Below are positions 33,679-41,153 of a stretch of DNA of 64,000 nucleotides, piece after piece. Every line of letters starts with the position of its first letter. Within the stretch, counting starts at the first letter, position 1. Position numbers and translations under genes: made by a program. The stretch lies in the NCBI RefSeq assembly GCF_001787335.1, contig NZ_CP014674.1, forward strand, positions 690,501 through 754,500, in the 5' to 3' direction. This DNA comes from Kozakia baliensis. Its GTDB lineage: Bacteria; Pseudomonadota; Alphaproteobacteria; Acetobacterales; Acetobacteraceae. The notes beneath the pieces were generated by a model that worked only from the letters and a program-made list of their open reading frames with translations, made no database searches and was not told the origin of the DNA.

Positions 33679-36207
33679 ATGTCCCATAAGCGACGTCTTT
33701 TCGCCGCCACTATTCTCGCACTGCCGTTCGGAATGGCGCACGCCGCGCCGGTGAACGCCAAACATAAACATTTAGGACACAAAACATCTTCGAGCGTCCC
33801 CACCCCGGCCGCCAGCACGAATGTTGCCGCCCCTGTCGCGCCCGTTGCCGTGCCGCGCCGCCGCTCTCGTGCTGCGCGTGATGCAAGCGGGGATGCGGGT
33901 GAATCCGTCATTGTAACGGGCACGCACGCTTTCAATCGCAAAGCGCGAGACAGCGCCGCGCCGATTACCGTGCTTTCTGGCGCGACGTTGCGTCGCTCAG
34001 GGCAGTTGAATCTGGCGGATGCGATTACACGCGTCGATCCGTCCATCACCGTCAATGCCATGGGCAGCGACGCCGGTGCGCTGACCTCGTCCATCCGGAT
34101 GCGCGGTTTGAACCCGAACGAAGTTCTGGTGCTTGTCGATGGCAAGCGCCGCAACACGACGGCAAATATTTACGCGGACGCCGGACCGCAGCAGGGTTCG
34201 ACGCCGGTGGATCTGAACATGATCCCGGCGAGCGCGATCGATCATATCGAAGTGCTGCGCGACGGTGCCGCGGCGATGTATGGCTCAGATGCGATCGCAG
34301 GCGTGGTGAACATCATCACCAAAAAGACCTCGCACGGGATCAATACGATCGCGCAGACTGGGGCGAACGCCTATAACGGCGATGGTTGGCAGTATCTCGT
34401 CGGGGCGGATGGTGGCCTAAAATGGGGTAATGACGGCTTCGTGCATCTGAGCGGGCAAGTCTATCATACCGATCATATGGTGCCGAACCTCAAGAGCACG
34501 CAGGAGCATCGGTGGACGCCTGCTTCGACGTGGCCGGCGAACTCCAATAAAATTTTAAGCATGCCCGAGGAGACGCGCGAAAATCTCTCCATCGAGTGGG
34601 GCAAGGGCATTACCGAAAATATTCAAACCTATGGCCTGGTTACCTATGCGCATCGTCATTCGGAAGCGTATGAGAATTATCGTCTGCCGACCGTAGCGCC
34701 GAGTGCCTATCCATATGGTTTTTCGCCTCTGGAAACGATCGAAGAGAACGATTTTCAGGCTAATCTCGGCGTGAAGGGCGACAATCTATTCGGATTCAGT
34801 TGGGATCTCAGCACTCTATACGGTCAGGACGACAACGATATCGGGAACAAGAACACCTTCAACCCGAATTACTACAAGACTTATGGCTGGTCGCCCACGA
34901 CGGCCCGCGCCGAAAGCTACTCGTTAGCTCAATGGACCAGCAACTTCGACATGCGGCGTAACTTCAACATCGCCAATGTCGTTCCGATGACTCTGGCGAT
35001 GGGTGCCGAGCATCGTCTGGAAATGTACCATATCCGTGCGGGAAATCCGCCTTCCTACTTGCTGGGTGGCACGCAAGGCTATGCGGGCCTGACGCCACAG
35101 AATGCTGGAAGCTGGCAGCGTAACGTTTGGGCTGGTTACATTGATGGCGATTTCCACCCGACGAAGCATTGGGATTTGGATTTCGCTGGGCGCTTCGAGC
35201 ACTACACCGATTTCGGCAACACGGAGAACGGCAAGGTCACGACCCGTTACGACTTTACCGATCGCATCGCCGTCCGCGGCACGATCAGCAACGGGTTCCG
35301 CGCGCCGACGCTGCCTGAAGAGCATTTCAGTGCGCTGAATGTGTCACCGACGGGTGCGTCCGGTGTGCTGTCCACGACAAGTGCAGCTGGGCGCTCCATC
35401 GGCGCACAAAATCTGAAGCCTGAACGTTCGACAAGTGCCGAAGGGGGCATCATCGTCGAGCCGGTGAAGGGTTGGCATGCATCCGTCGATGTCTATCAGA
35501 TCAATATCCGCGATCGTATCATCGGTTCAGCGACAGTAAACGGTCAAACGGCGCTGGATGCGATCGAAATGACTGGGGTAAGCATTCCGACTTCCGGCGG
35601 CAGCGGTATTGATCTGAACGACGTAACCGCAAACTATTTCGCGAATGCGGCGAGTACGCGCACGCAAGGTCTCGATATTCAATCCGACTATCTGTTGCAC
35701 TTGCATCGTTACGGCAATTTGAACCTGTCGATGATGTTGAACCTGAACCGTACGCGCATCCATCACGTCAATACCGACGCAAGTGGCAATGCCTTGGTGA
35801 ACGCACAGACGCTTAGCTACCTGACGACCGGTTCACCGCGCAGCAAAATCATCCTGAACGCTTATTGGACCTATCACCAATGGGATGTGAACGTTCGCCA
35901 GACGCGCTACGGCGAAACCAAGTCCAACCTGACCTATCAAGACCTGGCGCCAAAAGCGATCAAATACTCCAATACCGACTTTGCGGAGTTTAAAAACACG
36001 CCTGTTTGGTTGACGGATATTGAGGTCGGGTATCGGGTCAACGAGCATTGGCATTTCGCGGTCGGTGCGAACAACATCTTCAATCAGCGCCCGCGCCATG
36101 TGAACCCGATCAATAACTATCTCGGCCCGAAGATTTACGACACGGATTCTTCAGGTATTCCGATCACAGGCGGCTATTACTACGGCCGCATCAACGCGAC
36201 CTTCTAA
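33679..36207 (+). CDS. TonB-dependent outer-membrane receptor
   Basis: The 842-residue protein has a signal peptide (MSHKRRLFAATILALPFGMA, cleavage after AHA). A His/Ala/Pro-rich linker follows, then a TonB-box-like ESVIVTGTH, a plug domain (NLADAITRVDPSITVNAM, IRMRGLNPNEVLVLVDGKRR, IEVLRDGAAAMYGSDAIAGV) and a 22-strand barrel ending in GRINATF with the C-terminal Phe. It imports a bulky or scarce ligand using TonB energy. The broad size and FRAPTLPEEHFSAL stretch resemble receptors for siderophores or carbohydrates, but the ligand is unknown. I use the ATG at 33679, where the signal peptide begins. Confidence 0.93.
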   Translation: MSHKRRLFAATILALPFGMAHAAPVNAKHKHLGHKTSSSVPTPAASTNVAAPVAPVAVPRRRSRAARDASGDAGESVIVTGTHAFNRKARDSAAPITVLSGATLRRSGQLNLADAITRVDPSITVNAMGSDAGALTSSIRMRGLNPNEVLVLVDGKRRNTTANIYADAGPQQGSTPVDLNMIPASAIDHIEVLRDGAAAMYGSDAIAGVVNIITKKTSHGINTIAQTGANAYNGDGWQYLVGADGGLKWGNDGFVHLSGQVYHTDHMVPNLKSTQEHRWTPASTWPANSNKILSMPEETRENLSIEWGKGITENIQTYGLVTYAHRHSEAYENYRLPTVAPSAYPYGFSPLETIEENDFQANLGVKGDNLFGFSWDLSTLYGQDDNDIGNKNTFNPNYYKTYGWSPTTARAESYSLAQWTSNFDMRRNFNIANVVPMTLAMGAEHRLEMYHIRAGNPPSYLLGGTQGYAGLTPQNAGSWQRNVWAGYIDGDFHPTKHWDLDFAGRFEHYTDFGNTENGKVTTRYDFTDRIAVRGTISNGFRAPTLPEEHFSALNVSPTGASGVLSTTSAAGRSIGAQNLKPERSTSAEGGIIVEPVKGWHASVDVYQINIRDRIIGSATVNGQTALDAIEMTGVSIPTSGGSGIDLNDVTANYFANAASTRTQGLDIQSDYLLHLHRYGNLNLSMMLNLNRTRIHHVNTDASGNALVNAQTLSYLTTGSPRSKIILNAYWTYHQWDVNVRQTRYGETKSNLTYQDLAPKAIKYSNTDFAEFKNTPVWLTDIEVGYRVNEHWHFAVGANNIFNQRPRHVNPINNYLGPKIYDTDSSGIPITGGYYYGRINATF

Positions 36208-36213
36208 AGGAGG

Positions 36214-36243
36214 AAAGGCCGGACACATCATTGTCCGGCCTTT
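36214..36243 (+). terminator. Intrinsic terminator of the TonB-receptor gene
   Basis: AAAGGCCGGACA (36214-36225) and TGTCCGGCCTTT (36232-36243) form a perfect 12-base stem with a 6-base loop and a T-rich tail, 6 bases after the stop codon. Confidence 0.85.
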
Positions 36244-36248
36244 TGTTG

Positions 36249-37091
36249 TTAAGTGAGTTCGGCCGTCAGATCGTCGATGAACTGGATGGCGACACGTCCC
36301 GAGCGGCCACCACGCCCCATGGCCCATTGCAAAGCACGGCGATGGAGTTCCTGCGGTTCGATGGGAAGGCGGCGGTCTTTCGCGTAGCCATCGATCATGG
36401 CCAGGTATGTTTCCTGGTTACAGCCGTGGATACCGATCCATAGGCCGAAGCGGTCGGAAAGCGAGACTTTTTCCTCAACGGCTTCTTGCGGATTGATGGC
36501 GCTGCCGTTCTCGTTTTCCATCATTTCACGCGGCATGAGATGACGTCGATTAGACGTTGCATAGAACAAGACATTTTCCGGTCGGCCCATGATGCCGCCA
36601 TCCAGCACCGATTTGAGCGATTTGTAATCCGCGTCTTGGCTTTCGAAGGAAAGATCGTCGCAAAATACGATGCAACGGCGTTTCTGGCTGCGGAGCATGG
36701 TCAACAGGCGCGGCAGGGTCGACAGATCGTCGCGTTGAATTTCGATCAATACCAAAGCGTGAGGGTGCTCTTTATTGATCTGGGCATGAGAAGCCTTCAC
36801 GAGGGAGGATTTTCCCATTCCTCGCGCGCCCCAGAGCATGACGTTATTGGCGGGGCGTCCGGCTGCGAAATGGCGCGTGTTGTCCAGCACCAGCTTTCCT
36901 TGCCGTTCCACGCCTTGCAGCAAGGAGAGATCGACACCCGCGACATGATGGACCGGGAATAAGGTTCCAGTGCTGCCTTGCCAGACGAAAGCATCTTGAT
37001 GGCTTAACGCATCGGGGCTTGGCGGGGTTGGGGAGAGGCGTTCCAACGCGTTGGCAATGCGTTCAAGCTTGTCGAGGAGTTCTTCTGACAT
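36249..37091 (-). CDS. AAA-like ATPase of the DUF815 family
   Basis: The roughly 280-residue protein has Walker A GARGMGKSSLVKA (about residues 88-100), Walker B-like IVFCDDLSFE, and the sensor-like YATSNRRHLMPREMMENE, all typical of DUF815. The family is common in proteobacteria and its role is not established. The ATG at 37091 is preceded by GGAG 7 bases upstream; the longer frame from 37103 starts within that site's neighbourhood. It converges on the TonB-receptor terminator and diverges from yajC. Confidence 0.88.
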   Translation of the reverse strand: MSEELLDKLERIANALERLSPTPPSPDALSHQDAFVWQGSTGTLFPVHHVAGVDLSLLQGVERQGKLVLDNTRHFAAGRPANNVMLWGARGMGKSSLVKASHAQINKEHPHALVLIEIQRDDLSTLPRLLTMLRSQKRRCIVFCDDLSFESQDADYKSLKSVLDGGIMGRPENVLFYATSNRRHLMPREMMENENGSAINPQEAVEEKVSLSDRFGLWIGIHGCNQETYLAMIDGYAKDRRLPIEPQELHRRALQWAMGRGGRSGRVAIQFIDDLTAELT

Positions 37092-37123
37092 CGGGTGCTC
37101 CATGGGCGGAAAGGAAGGACCGC

Positions 37124-37151
37124 TTGACGTGCAGGGCGCACAAACTATGGT
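37124..37151 (+). promoter_or_regulatory. Candidate promoter for yajC
   Basis: TTGACG (37124-37129) and TATGGT (37146-37151) are separated by 16 bases and lie 64 bases upstream of the yajC ATG, on its strand. Confidence 0.5.
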
Positions 37152-37214
37152 CCCGAATTATCTGGGCAAGCTGGATCGCAGCCCGCCTTTTCTGACTTGA
37201 TACGGAACAAAAAT

Positions 37215-37526
37215 ATGCTCGCCAACAGCGGGATTATTCAATTCGCGCCGATGATCTTGGTGTTCATCGTATTTTATTTCATGCTGATCCGCCCTCAGCA
37301 AACACGCCAGCGCGAATTGAAGGCGCAATTGGCCGCGTTGCGTCGCGGTGATCGTGTTCTGACGTCGGGGGGAATTATCGGCACGGTGCAACTGGCGCGT
37401 GAAGGTTCGCCGGAAGTTGAAGTGGAAATTGCGCCGGGCATTCGCGTGCAGATCATGCGCAGCAATGTCAGTGAGATATTGTCGAGCAGCGCCAAGCCCG
37501 CTAACGATGTAAAGACCAAGAAATAA
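37215..37526 (+). CDS. yajC: Preprotein translocase accessory subunit YajC
   Basis: This 103-residue inner-membrane protein has one N-terminal span (IIQFAPMILVFIVFYFMLIRPQQ) followed by a cytoplasmic domain (LRRGDRVLTSGGIIGTVQL). YajC associates with SecDF and AcrB. The ATG at 37215 follows an in-frame TTG at 37197 that I do not favour. Unusually, secD/secF do not follow; a strong terminator ends the unit. Confidence 0.93.
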   Translation: MLANSGIIQFAPMILVFIVFYFMLIRPQQTRQRELKAQLAALRRGDRVLTSGGIIGTVQLAREGSPEVEVEIAPGIRVQIMRSNVSEILSSSAKPANDVKTKK

Positions 37527-37531
37527 GCATT

Positions 37532-37570
37532 AAAAAAAGCCCGGCGAGATTACTCCGCCGGGCTTTTTTT
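37532..37570. terminator. Bidirectional terminator between yajC and sodB
   Basis: AAAAAAAGCCCGGCG (37532-37546) and CGCCGGGCTTTTTTT (37556-37570) give an 8-bp GC stem flanked by A-run and T-run, so it can stop transcription from both sides. Confidence 0.92.
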
Positions 37571-37576
37571 GGATCG

Positions 37577-38185
37577 TCAGGCCGACTGCAGTTCGGCTTC
37601 GGCGAATTCGTAGTTCGCCAACTTGTCCAGGTAGTTGGTGATATAGTCGGGACGACGATTGCGGAAATCGAGGTAGTAGGCGTGTTCCCACACGTCCAGG
37701 CCCAGAAGCGCGCGGCCCTGACCTTCGGCGAGCGGGTTGGAGCCGTTGGCGGATTTCGTCACTGTCAGCTTGCCGTCCTTACCGAGAACGAGCCACGCCC
37801 AACCGGAGCCGAACTGCGTCGTCGCGGCTTGCTTGAACGCCGTTTTGAAAGCGTCGAGGCTACCGAAATCTTCATCAATCTTGGATGCCAGCTTGCCCGG
37901 TACCTTGCCGCCTTTAGGGGAGAGGTTCTTCCAGAACAGGATATGGTTCCAATGCTGGCCCGCATTGTTAAAGACCGGCGCTTGGGCGGCGTCGCCCTTC
38001 ACGGCGAGGATGATTTCTTCCAGCGTCTTGCCCTGTAATTCCGGCTTATTTTCCACAAAACCGTTCAGCGCCGTGACATAGGCTTGATGATGCTTGCCGT
38101 GATGCAGTTCCAGCGTTTCCTGGCACATGCCCTCCGCGGCAAGAGCGTTGGTCTGGTAAGGCAGGGGCGGCAGTTCGAAAGCCAT
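37577..38185 (-). CDS. sodB: Superoxide dismutase (Fe/Mn type)
   Basis: The 202-residue cytosolic enzyme removes superoxide. It starts MAFELPPLPYQTNALAAEGM and has ETLELHHGKHHQAYVTALN (metal His), NAGQHWNHILFW, FGSGWAWLVLGKDGKL and LDVWEHAYYLDFRNRRPDYI with the DVWEHAYY metal ligands. Sequence features (FGSGWAWLV) fit the iron form, but Fe and Mn forms are not cleanly separable. The ATG at 38185 is preceded by GGAG; an in-frame upstream start is not family-like. Confidence 0.94.
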   Translation of the reverse strand: MAFELPPLPYQTNALAAEGMCQETLELHHGKHHQAYVTALNGFVENKPELQGKTLEEIILAVKGDAAQAPVFNNAGQHWNHILFWKNLSPKGGKVPGKLASKIDEDFGSLDAFKTAFKQAATTQFGSGWAWLVLGKDGKLTVTKSANGSNPLAEGQGRALLGLDVWEHAYYLDFRNRRPDYITNYLDKLANYEFAEAELQSA

Positions 38186-38245
38186 GATCGTTTCTCCATG
38201 AAAGAGCAAAACAGGACCGGGCGAGTCCGCCTAGTCCCTTTATCG

Positions 38246-38274
38246 CAGCTATTGGGCTGCTACGATTTCGTCAA
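38246..38274 (-). promoter_or_regulatory. Possible sodB promoter
   Basis: On the minus strand TTGACG (38274-38269) and TAGCTG (38251-38246) are 17 bases apart, about 60 bases before the sodB start. The -35 is good and the -10 is weak. Confidence 0.35.
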
Positions 38275-38286
38275 GCCAAGGTAAAG

Positions 38287-39189
38287 TTACGATTTTTTGT
38301 CGCCTTTACCTCGTGCTTGCACAACACTGTGTTCGATAGCGCCGATCAACGCGGAATAATCTTCATCCGCATGATTGGCTCGCGCCAGTCCGAGTGCCTG
38401 ATCCGCAACCGCCATGCCGGGCATGAACGCATTCACATCGCGCCCGGCATCCGTCAGCAAGCCCATATCTTTGGACATGAGACGCGTCGGAAACTGAGGC
38501 GAGAAGTCCTGGCGCTGCGCGGCAGCGAGTTTGCGTTTGTGATGGGGGGAAATAACAGCAACCTGGGAAAGAGCTTCGAACAGCATGTCCCGGTCCAGCC
38601 CGGCGCTCAGGCCGTAGCCGACGCCTTCCGCGACGATATTCAACGTCGCGCCCATAATCCCGTTGATGACGAGTTTCAGGCGCGCACCCGAACCTGCCGG
38701 ACCGGCATGAACGATCGCCTTGCTGACTGCTTCGAGAATAGGCCGGGCGCGCTCCAGCGTCGCATCCTCTCCGCCGACCAACATCACCAATTCGCCCTTT
38801 TCGGCTTCAGGCGTGCTGCCTGACATCGGCGCATCCAGAACCGCGATGCCGTGTTGGCGGCCGATCTCCGCCAATTTGTCGGCGGCGCCCGGTGAGACAG
38901 TGCTGCAATCAATCAGAAGCGTGTCGGGACGTATGCCCGCCAGAATACCTTTCTCGCCCAGCAAGGAAGAGGCTTGAGCGCTGTCGTTCGGAACGCAGAG
39001 AATGATGGCGTCCGATTGCTCAGCGACGGTCTTGGGCGATTCAAGAATGGGGGTTTGAGGATCGGCGCTTTTTCCGGACGGCGTATAGGCAACCAGCCGG
39101 TATCCGGCACGGCGCAGATTGGCTCCCATGCGAACGCCCATCGCGCCATAACCGATGAAACCAATCGTCTTGATATCCGTCTGGCTCAT
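38287..39189 (-). CDS. NAD(P)-dependent beta-hydroxyacid dehydrogenase
   Basis: This 300-residue member of the 3-hydroxyisobutyrate dehydrogenase/tartronate semialdehyde reductase family has a Rossmann GFIGYGAMGVRMGANL, DAPMSGSTPEAEKGELVMLVGG (substrate loop) and AGSGARLKLVINGIMG with the catalytic lysine. It reduces a short beta-semialdehyde or oxidises a beta-hydroxyacid; the exact substrate is not certain. It follows the UDG-like gene by 36 bases on the same strand. Confidence 0.9.
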   Translation of the reverse strand: MSQTDIKTIGFIGYGAMGVRMGANLRRAGYRLVAYTPSGKSADPQTPILESPKTVAEQSDAIILCVPNDSAQASSLLGEKGILAGIRPDTLLIDCSTVSPGAADKLAEIGRQHGIAVLDAPMSGSTPEAEKGELVMLVGGEDATLERARPILEAVSKAIVHAGPAGSGARLKLVINGIMGATLNIVAEGVGYGLSAGLDRDMLFEALSQVAVISPHHKRKLAAAQRQDFSPQFPTRLMSKDMGLLTDAGRDVNAFMPGMAVADQALGLARANHADEDYSALIGAIEHSVVQARGKGDKKS

Positions 39190-39225
39190 TGTTCAGCCAT
39201 TTCCCCTGTTGAAGTCATTCTGTTT

Positions 39226-39795
39226 TCACGCGTCACAAGGCTTTCTGGTTGCATCATTGTCTGAAAGAGAAGGAATTTCCTCGTCGGAATGACGCAATTC
39301 CGCTGCCAGAGCCGTAAGAGGCGCTTCGAGTGTTGCAAAGCGTTTTCGCGCCGTCAAAGGCATGGCGATCAACAATAAGCCATCGGGTAGCTTTGTAATT
39401 TCAGCGGGACGGTAAGGAACGCGTTGCCAGGGAATGCCGCAGGCCTGCAACAGGGCGATATGCGCCGTAATGCCCAGCGTCATGACGGCGCGGAGATGGG
39501 GAAGGGACTGTATTTCTTCATGAAGGCAGCTTTCCCCATCCTGAATAGGCTCGATATTCAGCGGTCCAGTCGTGCCTTTCAATGCTGTCAGGCGCGTGGG
39601 GAAGGCGTTTTCGGCGGAATGTACGAGGCCGAACCCCGCCTTACTTAGATGTGCGGAAATCTTCTCTCGTTGTTGAAGGCTCCAAGGGTCGAGACCGACG
39701 ATCAGGAAAATGTCTGGATCGTCGCCCCCGTTGAAAAGCGCGGGGGCATGAGATGAATGAATATTGTGAAATGTCGAAGTTAAAGTGGGGTTCAC
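39226..39795 (-). CDS. Uracil-DNA-glycosylase-superfamily-like protein with degenerate active site
   Basis: This 189-residue protein has the order of elements seen in family 4/5 uracil-DNA glycosylases. IFLIVGLDPWSLQQR sits where those have GLAPG.., NAFPTR takes the place of the A(V)KC.PP region, CLHEEIQSLPHLRAVMTLGITAHIALL strongly resembles the C..yL..EI..L..lrvvvaLG..A segment, and LPDGLLLIAMPL lies where the HPS motif should be. The glycine-rich loop and the catalytic His segment appear changed, so glycosylase activity is doubtful. No Fe-S cysteine set is seen. It follows the NYN gene by 3 bases. The family assignment is by eye. Confidence 0.55.
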   Translation of the reverse strand: MNPTLTSTFHNIHSSHAPALFNGGDDPDIFLIVGLDPWSLQQREKISAHLSKAGFGLVHSAENAFPTRLTALKGTTGPLNIEPIQDGESCLHEEIQSLPHLRAVMTLGITAHIALLQACGIPWQRVPYRPAEITKLPDGLLLIAMPLTARKRFATLEAPLTALAAELRHSDEEIPSLSDNDATRKPCDA

Positions 39796-39798
39796 GTT

Positions 39799-40395
39799 TT
39801 ACTCGTTCTGGTCGCTGATGACATCGGCTGGATGTCGCACCGGCCCTGAAGAGCGAATGCGGTTTTCCGTCTGGCGCCGGGTAAATTCCGGCGCGATATC
39901 GCTCAACTCCACGAATTGATCGACCTGACGGCGCAAATCGTCCCCGATCAGTGGAGGGGTGGAGCGAAGCGACGAAACGGCCGTGACGCGCACGCCGCGT
40001 CTTTGCACGGCCTCGACGGCCCGGCGCAGATCGGCGTCTCCGCTGAACAGAACGGCATGATCGATTCTATCGGCTTGTTCCAACAAATCCACGGCGAGTT
40101 CGACATCCATATTGCCCTTAATACGACGACGTCCTGAATGATCCGTAAATTCGCGCGCGTTTTTCGTAACTAAAGCGTAGCCGTTATAAGCAAGCCAATC
40201 AGTAAGCGGCTTGAGCGGAGAATAATCGTCAGTCTCGGGGAGGGCTGCGTAATAGTAAGCCCGGACAAGATGGCATTGGCTTTGGAAAAAAGAAAGAAGA
40301 CTACGATAGTCTACATCGAATCCTAAATTGCGAGCTGTAAAATAAAGACTGGAACCATCAATGAATAGAGCGGTTCTTTCATTTTCTTTTAGCAT
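39799..40395 (-). CDS. NYN-domain (LabA-like, PIN-fold) putative ribonuclease
   Basis: This 198-residue protein has acidic residues in conserved NYN positions: ALFIDGSSLYFTARNLG, GNMDVELAVDLLEQA and VLFSGDADLRRAVEAVQRRG. NYN proteins are metal-dependent nucleases of the PIN superfamily, often acting on RNA. The C-terminal 45 residues are charged and likely flexible. It starts with ATG preceded by AGAAGAAAGA and heads a minus-strand unit with the UDG-like and dehydrogenase genes. Its target is unknown. Confidence 0.87.
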   Translation of the reverse strand: MLKENERTALFIDGSSLYFTARNLGFDVDYRSLLSFFQSQCHLVRAYYYAALPETDDYSPLKPLTDWLAYNGYALVTKNAREFTDHSGRRRIKGNMDVELAVDLLEQADRIDHAVLFSGDADLRRAVEAVQRRGVRVTAVSSLRSTPPLIGDDLRRQVDQFVELSDIAPEFTRRQTENRIRSSGPVRHPADVISDQNE

Positions 40396-40697
40396 TATAT
40401 TGTCTTTCTTCTAAAATGCTGCGCGCGTCGAGATAAAGTAACACGCTAGATTGTGGTGCTTCAGCGACACGAGAACAAGTCTAATCGACAAGCCGGAAAT
40501 TTAAAAAAACTCCATTCGGGCTGCTAGGCGGCTCGTATTTACAAAATAATACGAATTGCAAAAAGCTTTTATCTTTCGTTATTTTGGCGAATGTCTTGAA
40601 GAACTTTGTTGCGGATCAAAAAGTTTGCGATGGCCTAGGCGGCATGGTAGAACCATCAGTTCATCCATTTGTCGATAATCTGCCGGGGATTTGCCGT
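40396..40697. other. Divergent AT-rich region between the NYN gene and rpoZ
   Basis: These 302 bases are clearly AT-rich around 40490-40600. On the minus strand TTGTTC and CACAAT, 17 bases apart (near 40450-40480), are a weak promoter candidate for the NYN gene. A 7-base inverted repeat TCGTATT/AATACGA (40533-40539, 40548-40554) could be an operator. A frame in register with rpoZ extends upstream but does not resemble omega. No other gene is seen. Confidence 0.35.
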
Positions 40698-41096
40698 ATG
40701 GCGCGCGTTACCGTCGAAGACTGCATCGAAAAGGTGCCAAATCGTTTTGATCTGGTGCTGTTGGCCGCCCAGCGTGCGCGTGGTTTGTCACGCGGCGAGG
40801 AAATGACCGTCGATCGCGATAACGATAAGAACCCGGTTGTTGCCTTGCGCGAGATCGCCGAGGAAACGGTTAACCTCAACCAGCTGCACGATAATATCGT
40901 ACGTTCGCTGGCTCGTGCGCCGGAGCCGGAGCCTGTGGACGAGGAAGTGATGGATTTGATCCCGACGGATCAGAACATTTTCGGATTGCAGGATGTTTCC
41001 GCAGAGGAAGAACAATCCCATATGTCCGATAACATGTCCCAAGAAGACATGGCCGCCTCCATTGAAGCGGAGCTGGGTGGACGCGGACGCCGTTGA
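40698..41096 (+). CDS. rpoZ: RNA polymerase omega subunit
   Basis: The product has 132 residues and begins [20 protein letters not shown], followed by [12 protein letters not shown] and [11 protein letters not shown], the omega core (first about 70 residues). E. coli omega has 91. The last 50 residues are an acidic, Met/Asp/Glu-rich extension, as seen in other alphaproteobacteria. Omega aids RNA polymerase assembly and forms part of a ppGpp site. It lies directly before the ppGpp synthetase gene, a widespread pairing. Confidence 0.94.
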   Translation: MARVTVEDCIEKVPNRFDLVLLAAQRARGLSRGEEMTVDRDNDKNPVVALREIAEETVNLNQLHDNIVRSLARAPEPEPVDEEVMDLIPTDQNIFGLQDVSAEEEQSHMSDNMSQEDMAASIEAELGGRGRR

Positions 41097-41153
41097 TCGA
41101 TCGGATTATTTCGATCTCAACAGTTTTTTGATTGAGGAGAGGAAAGCGCCACG

